Shown: positions 1 through 8,975, counted from the first letter of the stretch. The stretch: 64,000 nt of DNA from Actomonas aquatica (GCF_019679435.2 NZ_CP139781.1:1736001-1800000), one strand, 5' to 3'. Notes: generated by a model not told the origin, from the sequence alone. Program-made: numbers and translations.

Positions 1-126
1 GTAGGTGATGTCGCCCAGGCTGCTCTGGGCGTAGTCGGAGATCCCGACTTCCACCACGCCGTCTCCGGCGTCTTTCACCCATTCGTGGGACTTGGCGTAA
101 CGGCGATCAGCAGGGACATTGCTCAT
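1..126 (-). CDS. gcvH: Glycine cleavage system H protein, partial (C-terminus outside window)
   Basis: The first 42 codons are present and the rest runs off the window start. The product is the lipoyl-carrier subunit that shuttles the aminomethyl group between GcvP, GcvT and the L-protein. The visible N-terminus carries the H-protein pattern RRYAKSHEWVKD followed by VEVGISDYAQSSLGDITY. The lipoylated lysine would lie further along and cannot be seen. The start ATG overlaps the gcvT stop as ATGA (123-126), so the two genes are translationally coupled in the order gcvT-gcvH. Confidence 0.93.
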   Translation of the reverse strand, partial: MSNVPADRRYAKSHEWVKDAGDGVVEVGISDYAQSSLGDITY

Positions 127-1229
127 GACGATTTCTTTAGTTCGACGAAGGGCGGTTTGACCAGTTGCAAAACAAACTTCTTGCCGCGCAGGTCGACCGC
201 GAGCTCCCCCGCTTCGACAGCGGCAGCCGGCACCAGCGCCGAACCGATGGCCTCGCCAAGCATGGGCGACATCGTGCCGGAGAGCACCGAGCCGACCACC
301 GCGCCGCTGGCGTCCAACACCTCGGCGCCGGCCCGCACGATGCGGCGGTCGCCGGTGCGGAAGAACACCACGCGACGGCGCGCCGGGTCGGCCTTCTCGG
401 CCTGGAGCGCTTCGGCGCCGGTGAAGCTGCCTTCCTTTTGAAATTTCACCGTCCAGCCAAGGCCGGCGGCGATGGGCGACAGGTCGTCATTCAACTCGTG
501 CCCATAAAGCGGATACCCGGCCTCGAGGCGCAGGCTGTCGCGCGCGCCGAGTCCGGCCAGTTGCAGGCCGTGCGCCGCGCCCGCTTGCATGATGGCCTCG
601 GCCAACGCCGGGGCATCACTGGTGGCGTGGTAAAGTTCAAAGCCGTCCTCGCCGGTGTAACCGGTGCGGCTGATGTAGCAGTGCACGCCCGCCACCGTGC
701 CTTCGCCAAAGTGGTAATAGCGCAGCATGCCGAGCTTGGCTCCGGTCAGGCTCTGGAGAATCGTCTCCGCCTTCGGCCCTTGCACCGCCAGCAGCGCGTA
801 ATCGTCGGAACGATCGGTGATGGTCACGTCAAAGCCCGCCGCCTGCTCACGCATCCAGGCGAGGTCCTTGGCGATGTTGCTAGCGTTGATGACCAGGAAA
901 TAGCGCTCCGGCTCGTGCATGTAGACCAGCAGGTCATCCACCACGCCACCGTCGGGCCGGCACATCGGCGAATACAGCACGCGCCCCGGGTAGAGCTTGC
1001 TCACGTCATTGGTGACCAAGCGGTTCAGGAACGCCTCCGCCCCCGGACCGGTCACATCGGCTTCCCCCATGTGACTCACGTCAAACAAGCCGGCGGTCGT
1101 GCGCACGGCTTTGTGCTCTTCGAGGATGCTCTGGTATTGGACCGGCATATCCCAGCCGGCGAAATCCACCATGCGCCCGCCATGGGCGACGTGAAAGGCA
1201 TGAAGCGGGGTCCGTTGCAGTTCAGACAT
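123..1229 (-). CDS. gcvT: Aminomethyltransferase (glycine cleavage T protein)
   Basis: The T protein (368 aa, normal length) transfers the methylene group of aminomethyl-lipoyl-H-protein to tetrahydrofolate and releases ammonia. Family signatures include RTPLHAFHVAHGGRMVDFAG near the N-terminus, FDVSHMGE, and SRTGYTGEDGFELY in the folate-binding region. I chose the ATG at 1229 (MSELQRTPL) because family members begin there; the open frame upstream to 1322 adds a basic tail with no family resemblance. A GGAGG lies only one base before this ATG, too close to be an ideal ribosome site, so the start is not fully secure. No glycine riboswitch is apparent in the roughly 100-base divergent spacer. 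Confidence 0.94.
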   Translation of the reverse strand: MSELQRTPLHAFHVAHGGRMVDFAGWDMPVQYQSILEEHKAVRTTAGLFDVSHMGEADVTGPGAEAFLNRLVTNDVSKLYPGRVLYSPMCRPDGGVVDDLLVYMHEPERYFLVINASNIAKDLAWMREQAAGFDVTITDRSDDYALLAVQGPKAETILQSLTGAKLGMLRYYHFGEGTVAGVHCYISRTGYTGEDGFELYHATSDAPALAEAIMQAGAAHGLQLAGLGARDSLRLEAGYPLYGHELNDDLSPIAAGLGWTVKFQKEGSFTGAEALQAEKADPARRRVVFFRTGDRRIVRAGAEVLDASGAVVGSVLSGTMSPMLGEAIGSALVPAAAVEAGELAVDLRGKKFVLQLVKPPFVELKKSS

Positions 1230-1325
1230 ACCTCCGAGCAAGCGCGGGCCCGTCGACGCCCGCAAGAACTGGCTCCGGATTTTTATCGTCTTCACTGGCA
1301 CAAGGACCGCTAATCCCGACAACTC

Positions 1326-2453
1326 ATGTTCCTGTTCGCCCTCGCGATCGCTCTCACTCTTGGTATCTCTTTCATCTGTTCACTGATGGAGGCACTCATC
1401 CTGAGCACCACCGTCACAGAGGTGGAGATGCTCAAAAGAGCCAACCCTCGCCGGGGTCAGATCCTCGAGCAACTGCGCAACGGTTTGGAGGAAACCATCT
1501 CCACCATCCTTACGCTCAACACCATCGCGAACACCCTCGGCTCGATCACCATCGGCGGTCTCGCCATCAACCTGTTTGGGCAAACCGCCCTGGGCATCAT
1601 CTCCGCCCTCATGACGCTCGGCATCCTGTTCTTCTCCGAGGTCATCCCCAAGAACCTGGGCGTCGTCTATCGCAAGCAACTGCAACCGCACGTCGTTTAC
1701 CCGCTGCTGTGGATGCGCAACATGCTGCGTCCCGTCACCTACCTCTGCAATCTGCTGGTGCGCCTCGTCATCACCAGCGCGCCGGAGAAAACCGATTCCG
1801 AAGAGGAGATCATCCTGCTGGCCGAACGCGGCGCCCTCGACGGCTCCCTCACCAAGAGCGAATCCAGCATCATCGCCAACGCCCTCTCCCTCGACGATGT
1901 GCGCGTGCACGAGATCATGACCCCGCGCACGGTCATCACCGCGCTCAAGCGCACCGACACTGTCGGCGAAGTCTTCGACAGCTACGCCAACATCCCCTTC
2001 GCCCGCATCCCGGTGTATCAGGAAAGTCTCGACGACATCGTCGGCCTCGTCCGTCGCCGCGACCTGCTCAAGGCCGTCGCCAGCGACCAGGAAAACGACC
2101 TCATCTCCGCCCACATGCAGGAGATCCATTTCATCCCCGAAACCGCCACCGCCAGCCAGGCCCTGCAGGAGTTTCTCAAAACCCACCAACAACTGCTCAT
2201 GGTGGTCGACGAGTTTGGCTCCACTGCCGGCGTGCTGACGATGGAGGACGTGATGGAGCATCTCATCGGCAAGGAAATCTTTGAAAAGGACGACCTCGCC
2301 GTCGACATGCGCGAGCTCGCCCGCAACCGCCTGCAAAAGCAGCCGCGGCCGAAGCGCCCCTCCCCGCCCGCCGGCCCTTCGGCTGGTCCGGCCTCCCGCG
2401 CCGCAGAGCAAGAGGACGGCGGCAAGATCGCGCCCTTCCCGCCCGCCGACTGA
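1326..2453 (+). CDS. CNNM (DUF21) / CBS-pair membrane protein, CorC/HlyC family
   Basis: This 375-residue protein starts with a DUF21/CNNM transmembrane domain of three to four hydrophobic segments (residues about 1-140). A tandem CBS pair follows (about 195-310, with VHEIMTPRTVI at its start and VVDEFGSTAGVLTMEDVMEHL near its end). Relatives such as CorB/CorC/YfjD transport or regulate Mg2+ and other divalent ions, and the CBS pair usually binds adenine nucleotides. The C-terminal CorC_HlyC domain found in many relatives is absent. In its place is a Pro/Ser/Arg-rich tail from about residue 335. It is transcribed divergently from gcvT, and lgt follows 27 bases downstream. Ion specificity cannot be read from the sequence. 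Confidence 0.88.
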   Translation: MFLFALAIALTLGISFICSLMEALILSTTVTEVEMLKRANPRRGQILEQLRNGLEETISTILTLNTIANTLGSITIGGLAINLFGQTALGIISALMTLGILFFSEVIPKNLGVVYRKQLQPHVVYPLLWMRNMLRPVTYLCNLLVRLVITSAPEKTDSEEEIILLAERGALDGSLTKSESSIIANALSLDDVRVHEIMTPRTVITALKRTDTVGEVFDSYANIPFARIPVYQESLDDIVGLVRRRDLLKAVASDQENDLISAHMQEIHFIPETATASQALQEFLKTHQQLLMVVDEFGSTAGVLTMEDVMEHLIGKEIFEKDDLAVDMRELARNRLQKQPRPKRPSPPAGPSAGPASRAAEQEDGGKIAPFPPAD

Positions 2454-2480
2454 TTGCGTTAACCGACCTCCCGCTGCCGC

Positions 2481-3314
2481 ATGGATTCCGCCCCTGCCCC
2501 CACCCATTGGGTGCACGACCTGAGCCCGTTTCTCATCCAGTTTAATGAGAACTTCGGGATTCGTTATTACGGCCTCGGCTACCTGCTCGGGTTTCTGCTC
2601 GGCGGCCTGATCCTCCACCGCGCCGCCGTGCGTGGTCGCCTGCCCCTGCCGCCACCCGCGGTCTGGGATCTGCTCACCGCGCTGATCGTCGGCGTGATGG
2701 TGGGCGGTCGTCTCGGTTACTTCGTGCTCTACGAGCCGGCCGTGCTGTTTCAATCGCCGCTTGAGGTGTTCAAAGTCTGGCAGGGCGGCATGGCCTCCCA
2801 CGGCGGATTCGCCGGCGTCGCCGTGGCCATGATCTGGTTCGCCCGCCGCCACCAACTCAGCTTCTGGCAACTTTCCGACGCCGTCGTCACCGCCGCTCCG
2901 CCCGGGCTGTTTTTGGTGCGCGTGGCCAACTTCATCAAAGGGGAGCTGCCCGGCAAAATCTCCGAGGTCCCGTGGGCGGTCATCTTCCCCGACACCGCCC
3001 CTCCCGGCACGCCCGTGCACCTCATCGCCCCGCGCCATCCGTCGCAGCTCTACGAGGCCGCGCTCGAGGGTTTGCTCCTGCTTGGGTTTACGCTCTGGCG
3101 CTACTGGCGCACGCTCGCCCCGGTCGCCACGCCCGGTCGCCTCACCGGCGAGTTTCTCATCGGCTACGCCTTCGCCCGCTCGATCAGCGAGCTGTTCCGC
3201 GAACCCGACGCCGACCTCATCCTCGGCCTCTCCCGCGGCACCTTCTACTCCCTGTTTTTTGTGGTCGCTGGCATCGTCCTCATCGTCCGTTCCCGCCCGG
3301 CCAAACGAGCCTGA
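2481..3314 (+). CDS. lgt: Phosphatidylglycerol--prolipoprotein diacylglyceryl transferase
   Basis: Lgt is an inner-membrane enzyme that attaches diacylglycerol to the lipobox cysteine of prolipoproteins. The 277-residue protein has about seven hydrophobic segments and the family signatures: GGRLGYFVLYEP (Lgt signature region), MASHGGF, RVANFIKGELPG (the RxGNFxNxE region, with Ala for the usual Gly) and HPSQLYEAALEG. The ATG at 2481 gives a short N-terminal tail before IQFNENFGIRYYGLGYLLG. Several predicted lipoproteins are encoded in the window, for example at 7112. Confidence 0.95.
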   Translation: MDSAPAPTHWVHDLSPFLIQFNENFGIRYYGLGYLLGFLLGGLILHRAAVRGRLPLPPPAVWDLLTALIVGVMVGGRLGYFVLYEPAVLFQSPLEVFKVWQGGMASHGGFAGVAVAMIWFARRHQLSFWQLSDAVVTAAPPGLFLVRVANFIKGELPGKISEVPWAVIFPDTAPPGTPVHLIAPRHPSQLYEAALEGLLLLGFTLWRYWRTLAPVATPGRLTGEFLIGYAFARSISELFREPDADLILGLSRGTFYSLFFVVAGIVLIVRSRPAKRA

Positions 3315-3358
3315 CCATATAGCCTGGGTAATGAACCCCATTAGATTGGGTTGGGCGA

Positions 3359-3889
3359 TTGGCCGGCTTTTTGCATGCTGCCTTTCCCGTGGCATCCACG
3401 GTCCGGCTTACCCGAATTTGGCTCCTTTTGGTCGCGCTAAGCAGCGCGCCACTCTTCGCCGCCGCGACCCAAACCAAGCCCGTCAAATGGGTGCGTGGCA
3501 TCTACGTCGCCGAGACGCCGAGCCCGCAACTGATCGCCTCCGATCAACTGTGGTCGCATGCCGAGGCGCGGGCCAAAACCCTGCGCGGCATCACCCTGCG
3601 CGGCCAAGGCCGATCCATGTTGCCGCTCTATAAACCGGGCACCGTGCTGGTTATCGCCCCGATCAAGTTTGCCGACCTGCGCCGCGGTCAGACCGTGGTT
3701 TATTACAACAGCGAACATCGCCAAGTTGCTCACGTGCTCGTCGCCAAATGTGACGACGGCTGGCGCGTCGCCGGTCTCAACAACCGCCTCCACGACGATG
3801 AAGGTGTGACCGCGCAAAATCTCTTCGGCGTCGTCGCCGAAGCCTACCAGCCCCTCCCCGCCGGCACCTCCGTCGCGTCCTTGAACTGA
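3359..3889 (+). CDS. Secreted S24/S26 (SipW-like) signal-peptidase-fold protein
   Basis: A 176-residue protein with an N-terminal hydrophobic stretch ending FAAA that looks like a signal peptide or anchor. The rest resembles the Ser-His (S26B, SipW/ER type) signal peptidase core: GRSMLPLYKPG supplies the SxMxP nucleophile loop, GQTVVYY a barrel strand, VAHVLVAK a histidine where S26B enzymes have HRV, and GLNNRLHDD mimics the GDNN..D box. No Lys general base of the LepB type is seen. It lies 44 bases after lgt on the same strand and converges with pcp. Peptidase activity is an inference; it could be a catalytically retired barrel. The start is uncertain. Confidence 0.6.
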   Translation: MAGFLHAAFPVASTVRLTRIWLLLVALSSAPLFAAATQTKPVKWVRGIYVAETPSPQLIASDQLWSHAEARAKTLRGITLRGQGRSMLPLYKPGTVLVIAPIKFADLRRGQTVVYYNSEHRQVAHVLVAKCDDGWRVAGLNNRLHDDEGVTAQNLFGVVAEAYQPLPAGTSVASLN

Positions 3890-3952
3890 GGACAAAACTC
3901 AACCGCGAAGGTCTCGAAGACTTCGGTGTTATCCCGCTGCAGTCAGATCGAA

Positions 3953-4564
3953 TCAGTCGGTTTCGCCCAACGCGGCTGCGATGGCCGCCACCAAACCGTC
4001 GGCCATCTTGGCGCGGCTTAAACCCGCTCGCGGACGCGGCACGTGCACAAAACCACCACGCACGCCGGGGCGCTGCGCCAAGCGGTGCATAAGGCCGTAA
4101 AACAGATGGTTGCACACGTAGGTGCCGGCCGTCTCCGAGAGTTTCACCGGCACATCCGCCGCCGCCAATGCCGCCTCCATGCGCCGCACCGGCAAGGTCG
4201 ACCAATACGCCACCGGCCCGCCTGCCACCACCGGCTGCTCGATCGGCAGATTGCCCGCATTGTCGGGAATGCGCGCGTCATCCAAATTGATCGCCACGCG
4301 CTCCGGCGTGATGTGTCGCCGATTACCGGCTACGCCGAGACAGACCACCAGCGCCGGTTGCACCCGCTCGATCGCATCGTCGAGGGCCCGCAGACTTGCG
4401 CCAAACACGACCGGCAAGACCACGCCCGTCACCCGGTGGCCGGCCAGCTCGCGCCCATCCAAGGCTCCGGCGATGAAAGCCGACGGATTGCTACGCTCCC
4501 CGCCAAAGGGTTCAAAGCCGGTGACCAACACCGTGCGCGCTGAAGGTGCAGGGTTCTTGCTCAC
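3953..4564 (-). CDS. pcp: Pyroglutamyl-peptidase I (pyrrolidone-carboxylate peptidase)
   Basis: A 203-residue cytosolic cysteine peptidase of family C15 that removes N-terminal pyroglutamate from peptides. The opening VLVTGFEPFGGERSNPS is the family hallmark. The catalytic triad is visible as Glu88 (ITPERVAINL), Cys151 (GTYVCNHLFYG) and His174 (GFVHVP). The ATG overlaps the stop of pxpA by 4 bases, making it the last gene of pxpBC-pxpA-pcp. That places release of 5-oxoproline and its hydrolysis to glutamate in one transcript. Confidence 0.95.
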   Translation of the reverse strand: MSKNPAPSARTVLVTGFEPFGGERSNPSAFIAGALDGRELAGHRVTGVVLPVVFGASLRALDDAIERVQPALVVCLGVAGNRRHITPERVAINLDDARIPDNAGNLPIEQPVVAGGPVAYWSTLPVRRMEAALAAADVPVKLSETAGTYVCNHLFYGLMHRLAQRPGVRGGFVHVPRPRAGLSRAKMADGLVAAIAAALGETD

Positions 4565-5316
4565 GCCCCCTCCTCCCCCGTCTCGACAAACGAACGCACC
4601 AACAGATCACCTCCGTCCAAAGCTTCCCGCAACCGCCGGGCAAATGCGACCGCGTGCGGTCCGTCGCCGTGCACACACACCGACTCCGCCCGGATCTCCA
4701 CCCACTGCCCGCCGCTGCTGAGCACGCGCCCTTCCGCGACCATCGTCCAGACGCGGCGCTCCACTTCCGCCGGGTCCTCGATGAGCGCTCCCGGCGCATC
4801 CCGCGGTAGCAACCGGCCGTCGTCATCGTAGCCGCGATCGGCAAACACTTCGCTCACCACGCGCAATCCGGCCGCCTCACCCGCCGCCAGCAACTCGCCC
4901 CCGGCCAACCCGAGCAACGCCAGCGTGGAATCGTAAGCGGCCACCGCTTGCGCCACCGCGTCGGCGACGACCCGATCCCGCGCCGCCATGTTGTAGAGCG
5001 CGCCGTGGGGTTTGACGTAATGAAATTTCCCATACGCCGCCAAAGCCTTGAGCTGCCCGGACACCAGCGCGCCGATCTCCTCCGCGCTCATCGCCAGTTC
5101 GCGCCGCCCAAAATATTCGCGGTCGGCGAACCCCGGATGCGCTCCCGCCACCACGCCGAGTTTGCGCGCGAGCGCCATCGTATCGGCCATGATCGCGTCG
5201 TCGCCGGCATGCGCGCCACACGCCACGTTGGCCGAGCTCACCCAGGGCAACAGCTCCGGCTCCACCCCGGCGCCTTCACCCACATCACAATTCAGATCCA
5301 CGGTTCGCACCTTCAT
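4561..5316 (-). CDS. pxpA: 5-oxoprolinase subunit A (LamB/YcsF family)
   Basis: Subunit A of the prokaryotic ATP-dependent 5-oxoprolinase PxpABC, which opens 5-oxo-L-proline to L-glutamate. The 251-residue protein begins with TVDLNCDVGEG and SSANVACGAHAGDDAIMADT, the conserved metal/substrate region of the YcsF family, and includes FHYVKPHGALYNMA. It overlaps pcp downstream and pxpBC upstream by 4 bases each, so the three proteins are coupled. Confidence 0.93.
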   Translation of the reverse strand: MKVRTVDLNCDVGEGAGVEPELLPWVSSANVACGAHAGDDAIMADTMALARKLGVVAGAHPGFADREYFGRRELAMSAEEIGALVSGQLKALAAYGKFHYVKPHGALYNMAARDRVVADAVAQAVAAYDSTLALLGLAGGELLAAGEAAGLRVVSEVFADRGYDDDGRLLPRDAPGALIEDPAEVERRVWTMVAEGRVLSSGGQWVEIRAESVCVHGDGPHAVAFARRLREALDGGDLLVRSFVETGEEGA

Positions 5317-6989
5317 GATTTGAGCAAGCGCCCTTCCACCGCCGTCGCAAACAAGCCGAGGTCCCGCTCTTCGGTCAGTCGCAACGCCTCGGCTTCGGCC
5401 AGCGTGGTTTCGACAAACTGCACCCGCCCGCCCGGCGGCACCTGCGCCAATACCGGCAGGTCGACCGAGATCACCGTCGCGATGCGCGGATACCCGCCCA
5501 GCGATTGGCGGTCGGCCAGTAACACGATCGGTTTACCGCTGGGCGGCACCTGCACCGTGCCGGCCTGCACCGGCTGGGAAACCATCTCCAAGGGTTCGCG
5601 CAACTCCAGTTCCGGTCCCTCCAAACGCATGCCCATGCGATCCGAACTGCTGCCCACCCGATACGGTTCGCTCAGCAATTGATTCCACGCCGCCAGTCGA
5701 AAGGCGTCCCCCTCCGGCCCGCGCAACACCCGCACCTCCGGAATGTCACCGGTCACCGGTTTCGACAACGAGGGCGAAACCAACCAACCGCTCTTCACAT
5801 CGCGAATGGTGGCCGTCCCCAGCGGCAACACGTCACCGGTCTCCAGCGCCCGGCCGCCCCAGCCGCCGAAACCGCCCTGCAGATTGGTGGAGCGTGAACC
5901 CAGCACCACCGGCGCATCCACGCCGCCATTAATGGCCAGGATACCGCGGAATCCCACCGGCACCTGCGACAGGTCCAACACCGCTCCCGGCTCCATCACA
6001 AAGGGACGGCCAAAGGGCACCCGCGCGGCGATCGCGCCCATGACCACACACACGCGTCGATCCCGGAAACGCAGCACCGGCCCGCGCAAGGCCCACTCCA
6101 ACGCCGCCGCATCCGCCGGGTTGCCCACCATGAGATTCGCCAAACGCAACGCCCTCCCGTCGACCGCGCCGCCTTCGGTCACGCCTGCATCCTGATAACC
6201 GCGCCGACCATAGTCCTGCACCGTCGTCTGCACGCCCGGCTGCTCGATCTCAATCGCCGCACCGACGATCTGCGACGCATCCGGCTCCGCGGCGCTTTCC
6301 TCAGTCATCAGCTCGGTCAAGCTCACAAAGGTCGCCGCATCGATCGGCTTAAACCGCACCCAGTCGCCCGCCCGCAACAGCGCCGGCTCGGCCGCGTTGA
6401 CATCAAACAAGCGGCGCGGCGTGCGCCCGATCAGATTCCACCCGCCCGGCGAGCGTTGCGGATACACGCCGGTCTGCGCGCCGCCAATGCCCACGCTGCC
6501 CGCCTCCAGCCGCGTGCGCGGCGTCGCCTTGCGCGGACACGCCAGCGCCGGATCCAAGCCACTCAGATAAGGAAAGCCCGGCGCAAACCCCACCGCCTGC
6601 ACCCGATAATGTCCGCCGCTGTGACGGGCGACGACCTCCGCCGGACTCAGCCCGACCGTCTCCGCCACCGCCGCGAGATCGGGCGCGTATTCACCTTCAT
6701 AACACACCGGCAGCTCCACCTCCCGCTCGCCGTCGCAGGCCGTGGCCAACTCGTCGGCGGTCACAGCCTCCAGACACTCGCGCACCTTGCGCGCGACGTC
6801 GGCCCAGCGGGAGCTCGCAGCAAAATACACCCCGACGGTCGTGATCGCCGGCACCACTTCGAGGATCTCGGGCAGCGCCAGGGCGCGAATCGCGCGGGTC
6901 GCGGCCTGCACTTTGGCCAAGGCGTCAGCTGGCGGCGTGGTCTGCACCTCGACCAGCAAGGCCGTGTCGCCCAAAACCTTGATCATCAT
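5313..6989 (-). CDS. pxpBC: 5-oxoprolinase subunits B and C fused in one polypeptide
   Basis: A 558-residue fusion. Residues about 1-230 are PxpB/KipI (GDTALLVE, GHYRVQAVGFAPGFPYLSGL, SVGIGGAQTGVYPQRSPGGW). Residues about 245-545 are PxpC/KipA (QPGVQTTVQDYGRRGYQDAG, SSSDRMGMRLEG, GGYPRIATVI). Together with PxpA these activate and hydrolyse 5-oxoproline at the expense of ATP. Separate genes are the common arrangement; fusions are also known (urea amidolyase-type proteins share the same module). First gene of the operon. Two consecutive ATG codons open the frame at 6989 and 6986, and either may be used. Confidence 0.92.
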   Translation of the reverse strand: MMIKVLGDTALLVEVQTTPPADALAKVQAATRAIRALALPEILEVVPAITTVGVYFAASSRWADVARKVRECLEAVTADELATACDGEREVELPVCYEGEYAPDLAAVAETVGLSPAEVVARHSGGHYRVQAVGFAPGFPYLSGLDPALACPRKATPRTRLEAGSVGIGGAQTGVYPQRSPGGWNLIGRTPRRLFDVNAAEPALLRAGDWVRFKPIDAATFVSLTELMTEESAAEPDASQIVGAAIEIEQPGVQTTVQDYGRRGYQDAGVTEGGAVDGRALRLANLMVGNPADAAALEWALRGPVLRFRDRRVCVVMGAIAARVPFGRPFVMEPGAVLDLSQVPVGFRGILAINGGVDAPVVLGSRSTNLQGGFGGWGGRALETGDVLPLGTATIRDVKSGWLVSPSLSKPVTGDIPEVRVLRGPEGDAFRLAAWNQLLSEPYRVGSSSDRMGMRLEGPELELREPLEMVSQPVQAGTVQVPPSGKPIVLLADRQSLGGYPRIATVISVDLPVLAQVPPGGRVQFVETTLAEAEALRLTEERDLGLFATAVEGRLLKS

Positions 6990-7111
6990 GACGACAGCTT
7001 ATCTTAGCCTGCCCGCGGAGACACAAGCCTGAGAACACTTCGCCCCGAATCGCACCGATATTTGACCGGATAGGGTTGAAGTTGGCGCGACCAGCACGGA
7101 TAGGTGGCGCG

Positions 7112-7711
7112 ATGCCCTCTCGACTTGCACTCATCGCGACGCTTGGCGCCCTCCTGCTGGCGGGCTGCGCGCGTGAAGAAATCCGGACCTACCGCGTGCC
7201 CAAGGAAGACCCCATGGCCGCCGTGCCGCCCGCCATGCGCACCGCCTCCGGCGCCACGGTGCCGACCGATGCCGGCGCGGCCGCTCAGCTCGCATGGAGC
7301 GCTCCGGCGCACTGGCAGGAACAGGAGGCGTCCGGTTTCCGCCGCGGCAGCTTCACCATCCCGGGTGACGGCGGCGCCTCCGCCGACTTGTCCATCATCG
7401 CCTTCCCCGGCGACGCAGGTGGTCTCGGGGCCAACCTCAACCGCTGGCGCGGCCAGATCGGTTTGCCCGAGTTGCCGGAAGCCGACGTGCAGGCCACCGT
7501 CGAACATGTCGACACCCCGACCTTCCACGTCGACTTTATTGATTACCTGGGCGAAGCCGACGGCGCCCCGACCCGCATCGTGGGCGCGATCCTGCACTTC
7601 GGTAACGAGTCCTGGTTCTTCAAGCTGATGGGCCCCGCCGAACTGGTCGCGGCCGAAACTCCCAATTTCCGCGCCTTCGTCGACACCGTCGCTCCGGCCC
7701 CCGCCCCCTGA
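7112..7711 (+). CDS. Putative lipoprotein upstream of cytochrome c maturation genes
   Basis: A 199-residue protein with a clear lipoprotein signal: MPSRLALIATLGALLLAGC, with the lipidated Cys at position 19. The mature part has no motif I recognise; GNESWFFKLMGP and PNFRAFVDTV near the C-terminus look like conserved core strands. A TTG at 7076 would add 12 residues but spoil the signal peptide, so I prefer the ATG at 7112. It ends 8 bases before resB, which suggests a role at the cell envelope linked to cytochrome c assembly. This is context only. Confidence 0.7.
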   Translation: MPSRLALIATLGALLLAGCAREEIRTYRVPKEDPMAAVPPAMRTASGATVPTDAGAAAQLAWSAPAHWQEQEASGFRRGSFTIPGDGGASADLSIIAFPGDAGGLGANLNRWRGQIGLPELPEADVQATVEHVDTPTFHVDFIDYLGEADGAPTRIVGAILHFGNESWFFKLMGPAELVAAETPNFRAFVDTVAPAPAP

Positions 7712-7719
7712 TTCCGATC

Positions 7720-8901
7720 ATGTCCTCCGAGGTCACTGTCTCCCAAGCGTTCATCAAGTTCTTCACGTCGCTGAAGCTCACCGTCGTCCTGCTCGTCCTC
7801 TCGATGCTACTGGTGTTCATCGCCACCATCGCACAGGTGCAGCTCGGCATTCACGGCGTGTTGGATCGCTACTTCCGCACCTTCTTCGTGATGGCCTTTG
7901 TCGGCGAGAACCGCATCCCGCTGCCGTGGTTCCCCGGCGGCTACCTCATCGGCGGTTTCCTGCTGATCAACCTGATCGCTTCGCACCTCTACCGCTTCAA
8001 AATCACGTGGAAGAAGGCCGGCATCCAACTCACCCACTTCGGCCTCATCGTGTTGCTGGTGGGCGAACTCGTCACCGGCATCCTCCAGGAGGAGTTCGCG
8101 CTAACCTTCAACGAAGGCGAAACCAAGAGCTACTCGGAAGCCTTCCGCGACAACGAGGTCGTCATCATCGACACCACCGATGCGGACGAGGACGTGGTCA
8201 CCGCCATTCCGGAATCCGTGATCGCCGATGGTGATCCCATCCAGCACGGCGCCCTGCCCTTCCGGGTGTTGATCCACGGCTACTACGCCAACGCCGATCT
8301 CACCATGCGCAACTCGCTGCCGGCCGACAGCACTCCGCCCGGCATGGCACCCAACATCGCCAACCAAGGCATCGGCCCCCGCATCGCGGTGTTCCCCAAG
8401 CGCTACAGCTACGACGACAACGACCGCAATCTGCCGGTCGCCATCCTCGAACTCGTCGGCACCGAAGGCTCCATCGGCACCTGGCTGGTGTCGCCCATGC
8501 TGCCCATGCCGCAGACCTTCGAGTATGCCGGTCGCAGTTTCCGCATCGGCATGCGTTTCACCCGCGAATACAAGCCCTTCGCGATGAAGCTCATCGAGCT
8601 CAAGCACGACGTTTACCCCGGTTCCCAGATCCCGAAAAACTTCTCCTCGCGCGTGCACGTCACCGCCCTCGACGGCTCGGAAGACCGCGAAGCGCTCATC
8701 TACATGAACCATCCGCTGCGCTACCAGGGTTACACCTTCTACCAGTTCCAGATGGACAGCGCCAACGGCATGAGCCGCCTCCAAGTGGTGCGCAACCCCG
8801 GCTATATGATGCCCTACATCGCCACGATCCTGATGACGCTCGGCCTGCTCCTCCAGTTCGGCATCCACCTCGTAAAATTCACCCAACGCCGCACCGCCTG
8901 A
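7720..8901 (+). CDS. resB: Cytochrome c biogenesis protein ResB (Ccs1/CcsB)
   Basis: One half of the system II haem-delivery and ligation complex that attaches haem to CxxCH apocytochromes outside the inner membrane. The 393-residue protein has hydrophobic segments near residues 15-38, 65-90 and 100-122. A long periplasmic domain follows, containing IYMNHPLRYQGYTFYQFQM, a highly conserved ResB signature, and then a last membrane segment near 365-385. The partner ccsA follows after a 78-base spacer. Confidence 0.92.
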   Translation: MSSEVTVSQAFIKFFTSLKLTVVLLVLSMLLVFIATIAQVQLGIHGVLDRYFRTFFVMAFVGENRIPLPWFPGGYLIGGFLLINLIASHLYRFKITWKKAGIQLTHFGLIVLLVGELVTGILQEEFALTFNEGETKSYSEAFRDNEVVIIDTTDADEDVVTAIPESVIADGDPIQHGALPFRVLIHGYYANADLTMRNSLPADSTPPGMAPNIANQGIGPRIAVFPKRYSYDDNDRNLPVAILELVGTEGSIGTWLVSPMLPMPQTFEYAGRSFRIGMRFTREYKPFAMKLIELKHDVYPGSQIPKNFSSRVHVTALDGSEDREALIYMNHPLRYQGYTFYQFQMDSANGMSRLQVVRNPGYMMPYIATILMTLGLLLQFGIHLVKFTQRRTA

Positions 8902-8943
8902 GCGAGGGCTTTTCTTAAACACCAAGGCACAACTTTTCCGATT

Positions 8944-8975
8944 CCTCTGCGAACTCCGCCTCCTCTGCGGTAAAT
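8944..8975. repeat. Degenerate CTCTGCG-type short tandem word in the resB-ccsA spacer
   Basis: The spacer holds CCTCTGCGAACTCCGCC immediately followed by TCCTCTGCGGTAAAT, i.e. a degenerate repeat of a C-TCTGCG word every 8-10 bases. It is preceded at about 8919-8932 by AACACCAAGGCACA. It is not coding and does not form a strong hairpin. From memory, words of this style recur between genes in several unrelated bacteria; this was not checked. Confidence 0.4.

Noticed and set aside
1230..1325. Possible glycine riboswitch before gcvT
   Set aside because: The spacer is about 96 bases, shared with a divergent gene, and shows no tandem aptamer-like helices.
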